From: Xanthomonas sp. 10-10
GTDB lineage: Bacteria > Pseudomonadota > Gammaproteobacteria > Xanthomonadales > Xanthomonadaceae
DNA length: 64,000 nt
Assembly: GCF_040182365.1 (NCBI RefSeq)
Contig: NZ_CP144460.1
Location: 3,906,001 to 3,970,000, forward strand
Direction: 5' to 3'
In this document: one piece after another, positions 45,409-54,544 of the stretch
Numbering within the stretch: the stretch's first letter is position 1
How the letters are laid out: each line of letters begins with the position of its first letter
Position numbers and translations under genes: made by a program
The notes under the pieces: generated by a model
What the model was told of the DNA's origin: nothing
Seen by the model: the letters and a program-made list of their open reading frames with translations, nothing else
Databases searched by the model: none

Positions 45409-45453
45409 CACTTCGGCAGGATCGAACGTCAAGCCAGCTGACGTCGCCCTCGA

Positions 45454-47637
45454 TCAGAACGCGTAGTTGAAGGTCAGCATGCCGTTGCGCGATGCGCCCC
45501 ACGCGCCGTAGCCGCCATTGAATTGCGAGTAGTAGCGCTTGTCGAGCAGGTTGTCGACATTGAGCTGCACCGAGAACTGCGGCGACAGGCGGTAACGGGC
45601 GAAGGCGCTGACCAGGGCGTAGGCACTCTGCTGGAAGGTGCCGTACACCGGGTCCACGTAGTACGAGCGGTTCTGCCAGTTGACGCCACCACCCACGGTC
45701 AGATCGCTCCACGCGCCCTGCGGGGTGTAGCTGTTGAACAGCTTGATGGTGGTGCGCGGCAGATGCGTATTGATCGACGTGCCGCTGTCATCGCGGGCGG
45801 TGTAGTGCGAGGCACCGAAAGTCGCATTCCAGCCAGCGGCCAGACGGCCGGACAGCTCGAAATCGAAGCCTTCGCTGACCACGCCGTTGGCGGCCTCGAA
45901 TGCAGACTCGCTGCTGCCCGGCACAAAGCCGCCGGTGGCCACGCCCAGGTTGTCCTGCTCGATGCGGAACAGCGCCAGCGAGGCATTGAGCTGGTCGTCG
46001 AACCAGGCTGCCTTGACGCCGGCCTCGTAGCCCTTGCCGCTCAGCGGGTCGAGGTAGCCGCCATTGGCATCGCGCAAGGTCTGCGGATTGAAGATTTCGG
46101 TATAGCTGACGTAGGTGGACCACACGTCGTCGATGTCGTAGACCAGACCGGCGTACGGGGTGACTTCGGTCTGGCTATCGGAGAACGGTGCAAGCCCCTG
46201 CGCCGCATCGAAGTTGCGGCCATCGATCTGCCAATCGGTATAGCGCGCGCCCACCAGCAGCGTCAGCGGCTCGGCCAGCGAGAAGCGCGCGGCCACGTAG
46301 GCGGCCTTCTGCTTGATGGTGCCGTCGCTCTGCACGGTGCGCGGGCTCCAGCTGGGTTCCGGATAGGCACCGGTCCAACCGAAATAGCTGTCCAGCGGCG
46401 CCGGGAAATCGAAGGTGCCGTTGTTGACGTATTCGCGGCGGTTGTAGCTGGCGCCGGCCACCAGGTGATGCTCGCGGCCGAACAACTGGAACGGGCCTTC
46501 CGCGTAGACATCGGCGCCATCGGCCTTGCGCTCGGTCTGGTAGTTGCCCGAATACGGCACCACGCCGCCGCCGGTGGCACGGTCGAAACCGAAGATCGTG
46601 TAGAACGGGTAGAACAGGTGATTGGCCGCCTCGGTCTTCTCGTGGCTCACATTGGCCTTGAGCAGCCACCCGCTGTCGAAGCTCTGCTGCAGGCTGGCGA
46701 AGGTGCGCTGCAGACGCGTATCCCAGAACGTCCAGTCGGCCGCCGGATTGAACGAACGGTCGTAGTTGGTGCGGGTGCCATCGCTGTAGAACAGCGGGAA
46801 GCCGCCCCAGGTGACGTCGTCCGATTCCTTCTTCTGGTACTCGTAACCCACGCTCAGCAAGGTGCTGTCGGTGAGGTCGGCATCGATGATGGCCGAGCCG
46901 ATCTTCTTGCGCAGGTTGTAGCGGTCCATGTCCGATTCGCCGTCCTGATACACACCGACCACGCGCGCGCGCACGGTGCCTTCAGGGCTTAGCGGCACGG
47001 TGACATCGGCCACGCTGCGGGTCTTGTTGAAGTCGCCACCGCCCACCGACACGGTGCCGGTGAAATCGCGGCTCACCGCATGCTTGCGCACCAGATTGAT
47101 CGAGGCCGACGGGTTGCCCGAGCCGGTCAACAGACCGGTGGCACCGCGCACCACTTCCACGCGGTCGTACAGCGCCACATCCAGCGCCGAGTCGCCATAG
47201 CTCCAGGCCTGCTCCATGTACGCCGGAATGCCGTCGAACTGGTAATTGTCGATGTAGAAACCACGCGCATAGAACTCCAGCCGCTCGCTGTCGCTCTGCG
47301 CGACAGAAATGCCGGAGACGTTGTTGAGCACGTCGGTGATGCTCTGCAGGTTCTGGTCGTCCATGCGCTCGCGCGTGACCACCGTGACCGACTGCGGAAT
47401 CTCGCGCAGCGACAGGTTCATGCGCGTACCGGCCGTGGTCTTTTCCACCGTATAGCCCTTGACCTGCTCGCCCTGCACGTTCAGCCGGTCCAGGGTGGTG
47501 ACTTCGGCTTCGCCGGCCGGGGTTTCAGCCATGGCCTGGCCTGCCGACAACGTGCACAGCGCGGCAAACACCGCATGCGACAGCGCGCGCGGGCGCAGCC
47601 CAATGGGAAGAAGACGCATTACGGTAGGACGATTCAT
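45454..47637 (-). CDS. TonB-dependent siderophore receptor
   Basis: This protein of 727 residues has its ATG at 47637 behind GGAG. Signal peptide: about residues 1-37 (FAALCTLSAGQAMAE). The plug has LREIPQSVTVVTRERMDDQNLQSITDVLNNVSGI, FYARGFYIDNYQFDGIP and VEVVRGATGLLTGSGNPSASINLVRKH, hallmarks of the FhuE/FpvA/FoxA-type TonB siderophore receptor subfamily. The C-terminus NGMLTFNYAF ends in Phe. A Fur box about 100 bp upstream predicts iron control. The ferric siderophore itself cannot be named from sequence. Confidence 0.92.
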   Translation of the reverse strand: MNRPTVMRLLPIGLRPRALSHAVFAALCTLSAGQAMAETPAGEAEVTTLDRLNVQGEQVKGYTVEKTTAGTRMNLSLREIPQSVTVVTRERMDDQNLQSITDVLNNVSGISVAQSDSERLEFYARGFYIDNYQFDGIPAYMEQAWSYGDSALDVALYDRVEVVRGATGLLTGSGNPSASINLVRKHAVSRDFTGTVSVGGGDFNKTRSVADVTVPLSPEGTVRARVVGVYQDGESDMDRYNLRKKIGSAIIDADLTDSTLLSVGYEYQKKESDDVTWGGFPLFYSDGTRTNYDRSFNPAADWTFWDTRLQRTFASLQQSFDSGWLLKANVSHEKTEAANHLFYPFYTIFGFDRATGGGVVPYSGNYQTERKADGADVYAEGPFQLFGREHHLVAGASYNRREYVNNGTFDFPAPLDSYFGWTGAYPEPSWSPRTVQSDGTIKQKAAYVAARFSLAEPLTLLVGARYTDWQIDGRNFDAAQGLAPFSDSQTEVTPYAGLVYDIDDVWSTYVSYTEIFNPQTLRDANGGYLDPLSGKGYEAGVKAAWFDDQLNASLALFRIEQDNLGVATGGFVPGSSESAFEAANGVVSEGFDFELSGRLAAGWNATFGASHYTARDDSGTSINTHLPRTTIKLFNSYTPQGAWSDLTVGGGVNWQNRSYYVDPVYGTFQQSAYALVSAFARYRLSPQFSVQLNVDNLLDKRYYSQFNGGYGAWGASRNGMLTFNYAF

Positions 47638-47738
47638 CACAGCTCCGGCACAGACAGTCGAGGACATCCATCACGGCAGTGCCGGACGGCGAACAAAGGG
47701 GGAGGACGCGCCACGCAACCGTGGCAGCGCACCATTTT

Positions 47739-47757
47739 AATGGGAATGATTCACATT
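47739..47757. promoter_or_regulatory. Fur box
   Basis: AATGGGAAT-G-ATTCACATT is a 9-1-9 inverted repeat with one mismatch between arms, the typical Fur recognition form. It is about 100 bp upstream of the siderophore receptor start codon and in a locally AT-rich segment. Confidence 0.8.
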
Positions 47758-47814
47758 TTAAATAGCCGGATCGGCATTTGTTTAGCAGTGCTTGATACAA
47801 GCGAGCGCTACCAC

Positions 47815-47823
47815 GGGGGGGGG
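47815..47823 (+). repeat. G9 homopolymer
   Basis: A run of nine G residues lies between the Fur box and the decayed hydrolase gene; it is the kind of tract prone to slippage. Confidence 0.7.
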
Positions 47824-47939
47824 AGGAGTATGCGGTCCAACCGCAGCCATTGCGGGCGAACTCGCATAGACGCGACACTCGGAACGGGAGCTGCTGAACA
47901 GGTGGCTGATGCAATGACGCGCGATACGACGGGAATCAC

Positions 47940-48499
47940 ATGAAAAAATGCTGGATAGCTATTGCCCTACTGCTGTTGTGCGCGCCGGCAGTGAGTGCTG
48001 CGGAGTCTGGAAAAACACCGTTGCATGACGCCTGCCGGGTACCCGGCAACGCCGTACACGAGGCAGGTCTTGTCCAGATTGGAGGCATCCAGCAATGGAT
48101 CACGATCGAGGGCCAGGACTGCCGCAATCCCGTGGTGCTGATCGTCCATGGCGGGCCGGGCAACCCCAACACGCCGTTTGCGCATCGCCTGTTCGGCAGC
48201 TGGACGCGCGATTTCACCATCATGCAGTGGGACCAACGCGGCTCCGCATGGGCCCGCAGATCGACCTGCGCGCACTCGGGCCGCAGTTCGCCATGCCGGT
48301 CTATCTGATTCAGGGCGAACAGGATCTGGTCACTCCGGCGCACATCAGCAAAGCCTATTTCGATGGTCTTTCTGCACCAAGCAAGGAATTCCTCCTGCTA
48401 CCACGCACAGGACACGATCCCAATCCGCCGATGATGAACGCACAGCTGAAGGTGCTGACCAGGATCCGTGCAGCGGCGCTGGCCAACGATGCGCACTGA
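47940..48499 (+). pseudogene. Decayed exported alpha/beta hydrolase (proline-iminopeptidase-like)
   Basis: The first frame (47940-48308) encodes a signal peptide (MKKCWIAIALLLLCAPAVSA) and the hydrolase N-terminus with VVLIVHGGPGNPNTPF and FTIMQWDQRGS, then loses similarity. From about 48250 the C-terminal end of such an enzyme continues in another frame (FAMPVYLIQGEQDLVTPAHI, KEFLLLPRTGHD, stop at 48499). The whole central part, including the nucleophile-elbow Gly-x-Ser-x-Gly, is missing. This is an internal deletion plus frame change, leaving about 185 of some 380 codons. It should not give an active enzyme. Confidence 0.85.
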
Positions 48500-48553
48500 A
48501 ACACGCAAGGGGTCCGTTGAACGATGACGGACCGCGCATCGCGCACGAGATCC

Positions 48554-48583
48554 AACAAAAAAGCCGGCTTTCGCCGGCTTTTT
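48554..48583. terminator. Bidirectional terminator between the hydrolase remnant and tkt
   Basis: AAAAAAGCCGGC-TTTC-GCCGGCTTTTT has A and T runs on both sides and can terminate both convergent transcripts. Confidence 0.92.
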
Positions 48584-48605
48584 CTTTCAAGCACCACGCA
48601 AGGCG

Positions 48606-50606
48606 TTACAGCGCCTTGGCTGCCGCAACCACGTGCTCGGCCGTGATCTTGAAGTACGCATACAACTGATCGGCCGGCGCCGAAGCACCGAAGGTGTCGA
48701 TGCCGACCACATCGCCATCCAGGCCCACGTACTTGCGCCAAAAGCCGGTCACGCCTGCTTCCACCGCCACGCGCTTGCGCACGGCGTTCGGCAGCACCGA
48801 CTCACGGTACGCAGCGTCCTGACGATCGAACACATCGGTCGACGGCATCGACACCACGCGCGTCTTCAAGCCGGCCGCATCCAGCGTCTTCTTGGCTTCC
48901 ACCGCCAGGCCCACTTCCGAACCAGTACCGATCAGTATCACGTCGGGCGTACCGCCTTCGGCATCGGCCAGCACGTAGCCACCGCGTTCGATCAGCTTGA
49001 GCTGCTCGGCACTGCGCGGCTGGTGCTGCAGATTCTGGCGACTGAAGATCAGGCAGCTAGGGCCGTCCTTGCGGGTGATGGCTGCCTTCCAGCTCACCGC
49101 CGATTCCACCGCATCGCCCGGGCGCCACACATCGTTGTTGGGGATGTAGCGCAGCGAGGCCAGGTGTTCCACCGGCTGATGGGTCGGGCCGTCCTCGCCC
49201 AGGCCGATCGAGTCGTGCGTATACACGTGGATGGCGTGCGCCGGATTCAGCGCACTCATGCGCACGCCGTTGCGGGCGTAGTCGCTGAACACCAGGAAGG
49301 TGGCATCGAACGGAATGAAGCCGCCATGCAGCGCCAGGCCGTTGGCAATGGCGGTCATGCCGAACTCGCGCACCCCGTAGTAGACATAGTTGGCATCCGG
49401 GTCGTCGGTGGCCACCGACTTGCTGGCCTTCCACAGGGTCAGGTTGGAATGCGCCAGATCGGCCGAACCGCCGATCAGTTCCGGCAACAAGGGGGCGAAC
49501 GCTTCGATCGCAAGCTGCGAGGCCTTGCGCGAGGCGATGGTCTGGCCGTCTTCCTGCGCCTTGGCGATGTAGGCATCGGCCTGGGCGATGAAGTCTGCCG
49601 GCAGCTCGGCGTGCGAGCGACGGGTCAGCTCGGCGGCTTCGGCCGCGTACTGCTTGCCGTATTTGTCGAACAGCTGCTCCCACTCGGCCTGACGCAGTGT
49701 GCCGGTGCCGCCTGCGCGCCAGCCGGCGTAGATCTCTTCGGGGATTTCGAACGGGCCGTACGACCATTCCAGCGCCTTGCGGGCGCCCTCGAGTTCTTCC
49801 TTGCCCAGCGGCGCGCCATGCGAGGATTCCTTGCCGGCCTTGGTCGGCGCACCGAAGCCGATCTTGGTGCGGCAGCAGATCAGGGTCGGCTTGTCGCTGT
49901 TTTCCAGCGCCGCTTCAATCGCCGCCTTGATCTTGTCGGCGTCATGCCCGTCGACATCGCGGATCACGTGCCAGCCATAGGCCTCGAAACGCGCCGGGGT
50001 GTTGTCGCTGAACCAGCCGGCGGTGTTGCCGTCGATGGAGATCTGGTTGTTGTCCCAGAACGCCACCAGCTTGCCCAGGCCCCAGGTACCGGCCAGCGAA
50101 GCAGCTTCGTGCGAAATGCCTTCCATCAGGCAGCCGTCGCCCATGAACACCCAGGTGCGGTGATCGACGATTTCCAGCTCAGGCCGGTTGTAGCGCTGCG
50201 CCAGCAGCTTCTCGGCCAGCGCAAAGCCCACGGCGTTGGCAAAGCCCTGCCCCAGAGGGCCGGTGGTGGTCTCGACGCCCGGGGTTTCGCTACGCTCGGG
50301 GTGGCCGGCGGTCTTGCTGTGCAGCTGACGGAACTGCTTGAGCTGCTCGATCGGCAGGTCGTAGCCGGACAGGTGCAGCAACGCGTACTGCAACATCGAC
50401 CCATGCCCGTTGGACAGCACGAAGCGGTCGCGGTTGAACCATTGCGGGTTGTTCGGGTTGTGCCGGAAATAATCGTTCCACAGCACTTCGGCGATATCGG
50501 CCATGCCCATGGGCATGCCGGGATGGCCGGACTTGGCGGCTTCGACCGCATCTGCGGCGAGAAAACGGATGGCGTTGGCCAGCTGGCGGCGGGTGGGCTG
50601 GGTCAT
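48606..50606 (-). CDS. tkt: Transketolase
   Basis: This 666-residue, full-length transketolase transfers two-carbon ketol units in the pentose phosphate pathway. Motifs are [21 protein letters not shown], the thiamin diphosphate site [39 protein letters not shown]-type [30 protein letters not shown], and [23 protein letters not shown]. The C-terminal domain ([12 protein letters not shown]) is complete. The ATG start [17 protein letters not shown] fits the family. It is monocistronic with a bidirectional terminator. With the aldolase and gap genes in the same window it covers much of the sugar-phosphate interconversion. Confidence 0.96.
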   Translation of the reverse strand: MTQPTRRQLANAIRFLAADAVEAAKSGHPGMPMGMADIAEVLWNDYFRHNPNNPQWFNRDRFVLSNGHGSMLQYALLHLSGYDLPIEQLKQFRQLHSKTAGHPERSETPGVETTTGPLGQGFANAVGFALAEKLLAQRYNRPELEIVDHRTWVFMGDGCLMEGISHEAASLAGTWGLGKLVAFWDNNQISIDGNTAGWFSDNTPARFEAYGWHVIRDVDGHDADKIKAAIEAALENSDKPTLICCRTKIGFGAPTKAGKESSHGAPLGKEELEGARKALEWSYGPFEIPEEIYAGWRAGGTGTLRQAEWEQLFDKYGKQYAAEAAELTRRSHAELPADFIAQADAYIAKAQEDGQTIASRKASQLAIEAFAPLLPELIGGSADLAHSNLTLWKASKSVATDDPDANYVYYGVREFGMTAIANGLALHGGFIPFDATFLVFSDYARNGVRMSALNPAHAIHVYTHDSIGLGEDGPTHQPVEHLASLRYIPNNDVWRPGDAVESAVSWKAAITRKDGPSCLIFSRQNLQHQPRSAEQLKLIERGGYVLADAEGGTPDVILIGTGSEVGLAVEAKKTLDAAGLKTRVVSMPSTDVFDRQDAAYRESVLPNAVRKRVAVEAGVTGFWRKYVGLDGDVVGIDTFGASAPADQLYAYFKITAEHVVAAAKAL

Positions 50607-50676
50607 GGGCGTCTATGGAAGCGGAGGGGAACACCGCTGGAAGCGGAGACGCCTATTCTCCCACACACCGCGTTAC

Positions 50677-50708
50677 GGGGATCGCGAGTCGGGGAATGGG
50701 GAATGGGG
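50677..50708 (+). repeat. GGGGAAT repeat upstream of tkt
   Basis: Four GGGG tracts, three of them in a GGGGAAT tandem array, form a potential G-quadruplex. It is located about 70 bp upstream of the tkt start; a C-rich counterpart (cattccccattctcgattccc) lies at 50819-50840 next to the symporter stop. Confidence 0.75.
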
Positions 50709-50838
50709 AATCGGATGCAGCGTTGCAGGTTAGTCGCTAACGCCCCTTGCACCACAACTCCTGCCGCAATGCGGCACGCCCCCCATTGCACGTACCGATC
50801 GCACCAGCCCGCTCTACCCATTCCCCATTCTCGATTCC

Positions 50839-52119
50839 CTATTCCTCGCCTTTGGCGACCAGGGTCGTCAGTGCCAGATCACCCGTCACGTTCAGCGCCG
50901 TCCGGCACATATCCAGGAAGTGATTGACGCCCAGGATCATGCCGATGCCGACCGGGTTGACCCCGACCATCGCGCAGATCAGCGCTACCACCGGCAGCGA
51001 GCCGGACGGCACGCCCGCAGTGCCGATGCCGCCCAGGATGCAGACCAGCATCACCATGAACTGCTGGCCGAGGCTCAAGTCCACGTTGAAGAACTGCGCC
51101 AGGAAGATCACCGTCACCCCTTCGAACAAGGCAGTGCCGTTCTGGTTGGCGGTGGCGCCCACGGTGAGCACGAAGCGCGACACCCGAGGCGGCAGGCCCA
51201 TCTCGTCGGCCACGCGCAGGGCGGTGGGCAAAGTCGCGTTACTGGAGGCGGTGGAGAACGCCATCATCGTGGCTTCCTGGGTCTGCCGGAAGAAGCCGAT
51301 CGGCGAGCGCCCGGCGAACTTCACCGCCAGCCCGTAGCTGACCACCATGTGCAGGCCCAGCGCCAGCACCACCACGCCCACGTAAGCGCCCAGACGGATC
51401 AACAGATCGAAGCCGAACAGCGCGGCCAGGTTGAACATGAAGCAGGCCACCGCATACGGCGCCAGGCGGATCACCAGGCCGATCAGGGTCATCGAGATTT
51501 CGAAGATGCCTTCGATGCCGCGCCTGAGCGTGGCGACCTTTTCGTCGGCGGTCAGCACCATGCCCACGCCGAACATCACCGCAAAAAACATCAGCGACAG
51601 GATCGCACCGTTGCTGGAAGCCGCAGCGATCACGTTGCTGGGCACGATCGACAACAGCATGTCCATGCCCTGCGGCTGGGTGCCGGAGCTGGAGATGATC
51701 TCGCGGGTGCGGTCGGCGTTTTCCTGGATCAGCTGATTGGCCAGCTGCGGGTCCACGCCCGCACCGGGTTTGAGTACATTGACCAGCACCAGGCCGAGCA
51801 GCACCGCAACGCCGGACAGCACGACGGTGTAGCCCAGGGTGCGCCACCCCACCCGCCCGAGCGCGCGGATGTCGCCCATTTCGGAGATGCCCATCACCAG
51901 TGCCGAAAACAGCAGCGGCACGATCAGCATGAAGATCAGATTGAGGAAGATCTGCGAGAACGGGGTGGTGACGTACTTGGTCACCATACGCACCCAATCG
52001 GCATCGCTGCCGGCCAGGTAGTAGACCGCCAGACCCAGCAGCAGACCGACGGCGAAGCCAATGCCCATCTTCCAATGCAGGGGCAGGCCCGGGCGGCGTG
52101 CGGCGGGGGATGCAGTCAT
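50839..52119 (-). CDS. Dicarboxylate/amino acid:cation symporter
   Basis: This 426-residue protein belongs to the DAACS (GltP/DctA) family. There are about eight membrane helices. Signature parts are FLNLIFMLIVPLLFSALVMGI, the serine-rich hairpin FSTASSNATLPTALR, the Na/substrate loop GATANQNGTALFEGV (family NMDGT variant, here NQNGT), the second hairpin GGIGTAGVPSGSLPV and DMCRTALNVTGDL (Asp and Arg for the substrate carboxylate). It imports glutamate or C4-dicarboxylates with H+ or Na+. The start MTASPAARRPGLPLHWK is chosen because it precedes the first helix. Confidence 0.9.
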   Translation of the reverse strand: MTASPAARRPGLPLHWKMGIGFAVGLLLGLAVYYLAGSDADWVRMVTKYVTTPFSQIFLNLIFMLIVPLLFSALVMGISEMGDIRALGRVGWRTLGYTVVLSGVAVLLGLVLVNVLKPGAGVDPQLANQLIQENADRTREIISSSGTQPQGMDMLLSIVPSNVIAAASSNGAILSLMFFAVMFGVGMVLTADEKVATLRRGIEGIFEISMTLIGLVIRLAPYAVACFMFNLAALFGFDLLIRLGAYVGVVVLALGLHMVVSYGLAVKFAGRSPIGFFRQTQEATMMAFSTASSNATLPTALRVADEMGLPPRVSRFVLTVGATANQNGTALFEGVTVIFLAQFFNVDLSLGQQFMVMLVCILGGIGTAGVPSGSLPVVALICAMVGVNPVGIGMILGVNHFLDMCRTALNVTGDLALTTLVAKGEE

Positions 52120-52783
52120 CTGGTCTGGCCTTATCTGGACACAAGCCCCGGAGCTTAACAAACGCCATCGATGCGGCCACCTACCCAGCCTGCCGCCGTG
52201 CGCCCGCCCGAGGGCAGGTGGCCGGCTCGGCATCAGGTGATGCAGGCGCTGGAGCGAGCGAGGACACCGTGCCAGACAGTCGGTCGGCACTCGTCTGGAA
52301 AGCTGTCTGTCGTGCTGCGTGCATCAGATGTCGAGCCGATGCTTGATGATCGAACAAGCCGCATCCAGCACTGCTCTTCCATGCGCACCGACCAACTCGA
52401 CTGGTCCTTGCCCGCCCACCATCGCGGGACCTTACGCGGCATGGATGCCGCGTAAGAGCTTACAAGGACGTACTTGCAGCGTGTCCCGCGATGGTGGGCG
52501 GGCGAGGGCCCTGCAGCCAAATGGCAGCCGCGACGTCCTGCCCTCGACAACACAGCGGATATCCGGAACCAAGCGCGGCTAGCAAAACGTAGCGAGCAGT
52601 TGCCGGATCGATGTGGCGGTGCGCTCAGAACCGGCGTGCATGAGCGGGAAGCGAGTTCCCAGCGCCAGCCACACCGGCCCCCTGGCGACCGCATAGCCCT
52701 TCTTAGCCGATCCAAGAGCTACAGCGATGCACAACGAAGCCCTGCTTCTCGCCCCTCGGCCGCTGCCGATACCGCGCAGGCGA
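52120..52783. other. 664-bp intergenic region with a large inverted repeat
   Basis: No supported gene is present; open frames of 80-180 codons are Arg-rich shadows. It contains the 108-bp two-tier inverted repeat at 52403-52510. The BatD gene ends at its right side and the symporter starts at its left. Confidence 0.5.
52403..52510. repeat. Two-tier long inverted repeat
   Basis: The outer arms of 28 bp (52403-52430 and 52483-52510) differ at two positions, both still G-U pairable; they contain cccgcccaccatcgcgggac. Inside lies a perfect 12-bp hairpin cttacgcggcat / atgccgcgtaag (52431-52456, 2-nt loop), then a 26-nt unpaired segment. It has no coding potential and looks like a mobile or dispersed intergenic element rather than a simple terminator. 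Confidence 0.88.
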
Positions 52784-54544
52784 TCAGGGCGCTGGCGGAT
52801 ACAACGGCGCCAGCACCTCAGGTTCCGCAGCGCTCGCGTGCCGCCAGCGTGGTCCCTTGGCAAAGGCCTCGCGCAGTGCAGACCGCGCGCCCGCCACATC
52901 GCCATCGCCGCCCCAGCGAGCGCGCTGCATGCGCGCCACCGCGGCGCGTTGAGCGGGATCTGCCAGCGCTGCAAGCACGCTGTCGATATCGGCCACGCCC
53001 GCCATGCCGCACAGCACGGTAGCCACATCGTCCATGCCGCCGCTGTCCAGCGCGCGACGCAACTCGGCCACGCCATGGGTCACACGCCGCCCCGGCACGG
53101 GCGTATCGCCACCGTTGGAACTGGGAGCACCGCTCGCGCCAGTGCGTCGACGCAACAACGCCCACCCCAGCGTCACGCCCCATAACAATGCAAAGCCCAC
53201 GGCCGCAGCGATCCAGCCCCATGGCCGTTGCGTGGGCGGCGGCTGCAGGCTCAGCGTGCCAGCGGTCGGGGCAGGCGCTGCGGCAGTGCTCGACGGGCTT
53301 GCAGCGGGTGCAGGCCCGGGCGTGGCGAAGGCGCCACTGCCCGCGGCCACATCCAAGGTCAGATCCGGCACCGAGGCGGTCTTGGCCGCACCTGCACCGA
53401 CGTCCCACCACGCTACCTGCAGGCCGGGCACCACCAACGGGCCGGCGCGGTTGGGCACGATCGAATAGCGACGGGTCAGCCGCAACTGCGGCGAGCCGTC
53501 CACAAAACGTTCTTCGTATTGCGGCGGCTCGGCAAACACCTGCGCATCGGGCACGCTCGGTGTGGGCAACTCGGGGAACTGCGCCTGGGTGGCGCCACGC
53601 GCGCTGGCCTCCACCACGAACTGCGTCGCCTCCCCTGCGGTTGCGCGCTGCGGCGTGGCCGTATAGCGCAACTGCAGGCTGCGCAACGGCAGCCACGGCT
53701 GCGGCGCATTGGCCGGTTGCGCGCGTACCTGCAACGCAATGCTGGCGCTGCGCGCACTCAGCTCGCCGTTGCCGCGACCGAAATAATCGTCGAAGAAACC
53801 GCCGACCGAGCGCCCATTGAAGCGTGCGGACGGCAACAGCAGGCGCCCACTGCGCTCAGGCACCAGCAAATAGCGTCGCTCCACCACGTTGTACTGGCGT
53901 CCGTTGACCAGCTTGACCGAACTGACGTCATCGCCGATGCGTTGCAGCGATGCGCCATCGGGCGCTTCCAGGTCCAGCTCGCCCGAGGCCAGCTGCGTGG
54001 CGAAGTACAACCGCACCACCACGCCCACGCTTTGCTGCACGTAAGGCTGCGGGTCGTCCACCTGCGTCTGGACGAAGACCTCTTCATTGCCCTGCGCCTC
54101 GCTTGGGCGACTGGCACCGGCGTTGCCGGTGCCGCCACTGCGACTGCCATTGCTCGCCGGATCGTTCGCCGAGGCCACCACCTGCAGTCGCAGGGGCTCG
54201 GTACGCTCGTTGCCGACCCGGATCGCAGGCACGATCAACTCGCCGCTCTTGCGCGGCGTCAACACCACGCCGAACAAGGCGCGTACCGTGACCGACCCAT
54301 TGGTCACCTGCATCTGCTGACTGGCGCTCTTGGCGCCCAGTGCAAACTCGTTGCGCAACGGCGTGTAATCCGGATCGACGCCGCGCTGATCGGTTTCGAT
54401 ATTCAACATGACCACATCGCCGGCATTGGCGCTGTCGCGGTCCAGCCAGGCGCGCGTGACCGCACCGGCCGGCGCGCAAACGAACAGCATCATGCACGCC
54501 AGCATGCCGATCGCGCCGCGGCGCAAGTGGTGTGTGCCGATCAT
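52784..54544 (-). CDS. batD: BatD family membrane protein
   Basis: This protein of 586 residues has a signal peptide at about residues 10-29 (GAIGMLACMMLFVCAPAGA) and a periplasmic beta-rich region with three to four Ig-like repeats: AWLDRDSANAGDVVMLNIETDQ, VTVRALFGVVLTPRKSGELIVPAIRVG, VFVQTQVDDPQPYVQQSVGVVVRLYFATQL, RRYLLVPERSGRLLLP and LRLTRRYSIVPNRAGPLVVPGLQV. One C-terminal membrane helix (WGWIAAAVGFALLWGVTLGWALL) and a cytoplasmic tail follow. It overlaps the BatB/C stop by 4 nt. Bat proteins are linked to oxidative or envelope stress tolerance. Confidence 0.85.
   Translation of the reverse strand: MIGTHHLRRGAIGMLACMMLFVCAPAGAVTRAWLDRDSANAGDVVMLNIETDQRGVDPDYTPLRNEFALGAKSASQQMQVTNGSVTVRALFGVVLTPRKSGELIVPAIRVGNERTEPLRLQVVASANDPASNGSRSGGTGNAGASRPSEAQGNEEVFVQTQVDDPQPYVQQSVGVVVRLYFATQLASGELDLEAPDGASLQRIGDDVSSVKLVNGRQYNVVERRYLLVPERSGRLLLPSARFNGRSVGGFFDDYFGRGNGELSARSASIALQVRAQPANAPQPWLPLRSLQLRYTATPQRATAGEATQFVVEASARGATQAQFPELPTPSVPDAQVFAEPPQYEERFVDGSPQLRLTRRYSIVPNRAGPLVVPGLQVAWWDVGAGAAKTASVPDLTLDVAAGSGAFATPGPAPAASPSSTAAAPAPTAGTLSLQPPPTQRPWGWIAAAVGFALLWGVTLGWALLRRRTGASGAPSSNGGDTPVPGRRVTHGVAELRRALDSGGMDDVATVLCGMAGVADIDSVLAALADPAQRAAVARMQRARWGGDGDVAGARSALREAFAKGPRWRHASAAEPEVLAPLYPPAP

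Noticed and set aside
47830-47943. 37-codon leader peptide gene before the hydrolase remnant
   Set aside because: The AGGAG is only one base from the ATG, the peptide has no recognisable attenuation feature, and the downstream gene is broken.
48633-50927. 764-codon open frame antisense to transketolase
   Set aside because: Low-complexity translation, no ribosome site, no family; tkt on the other strand is unambiguous.
53476-53757. 93-codon frame inside batD
   Set aside because: Arg/Pro/Cys-rich alternative frame of batD.
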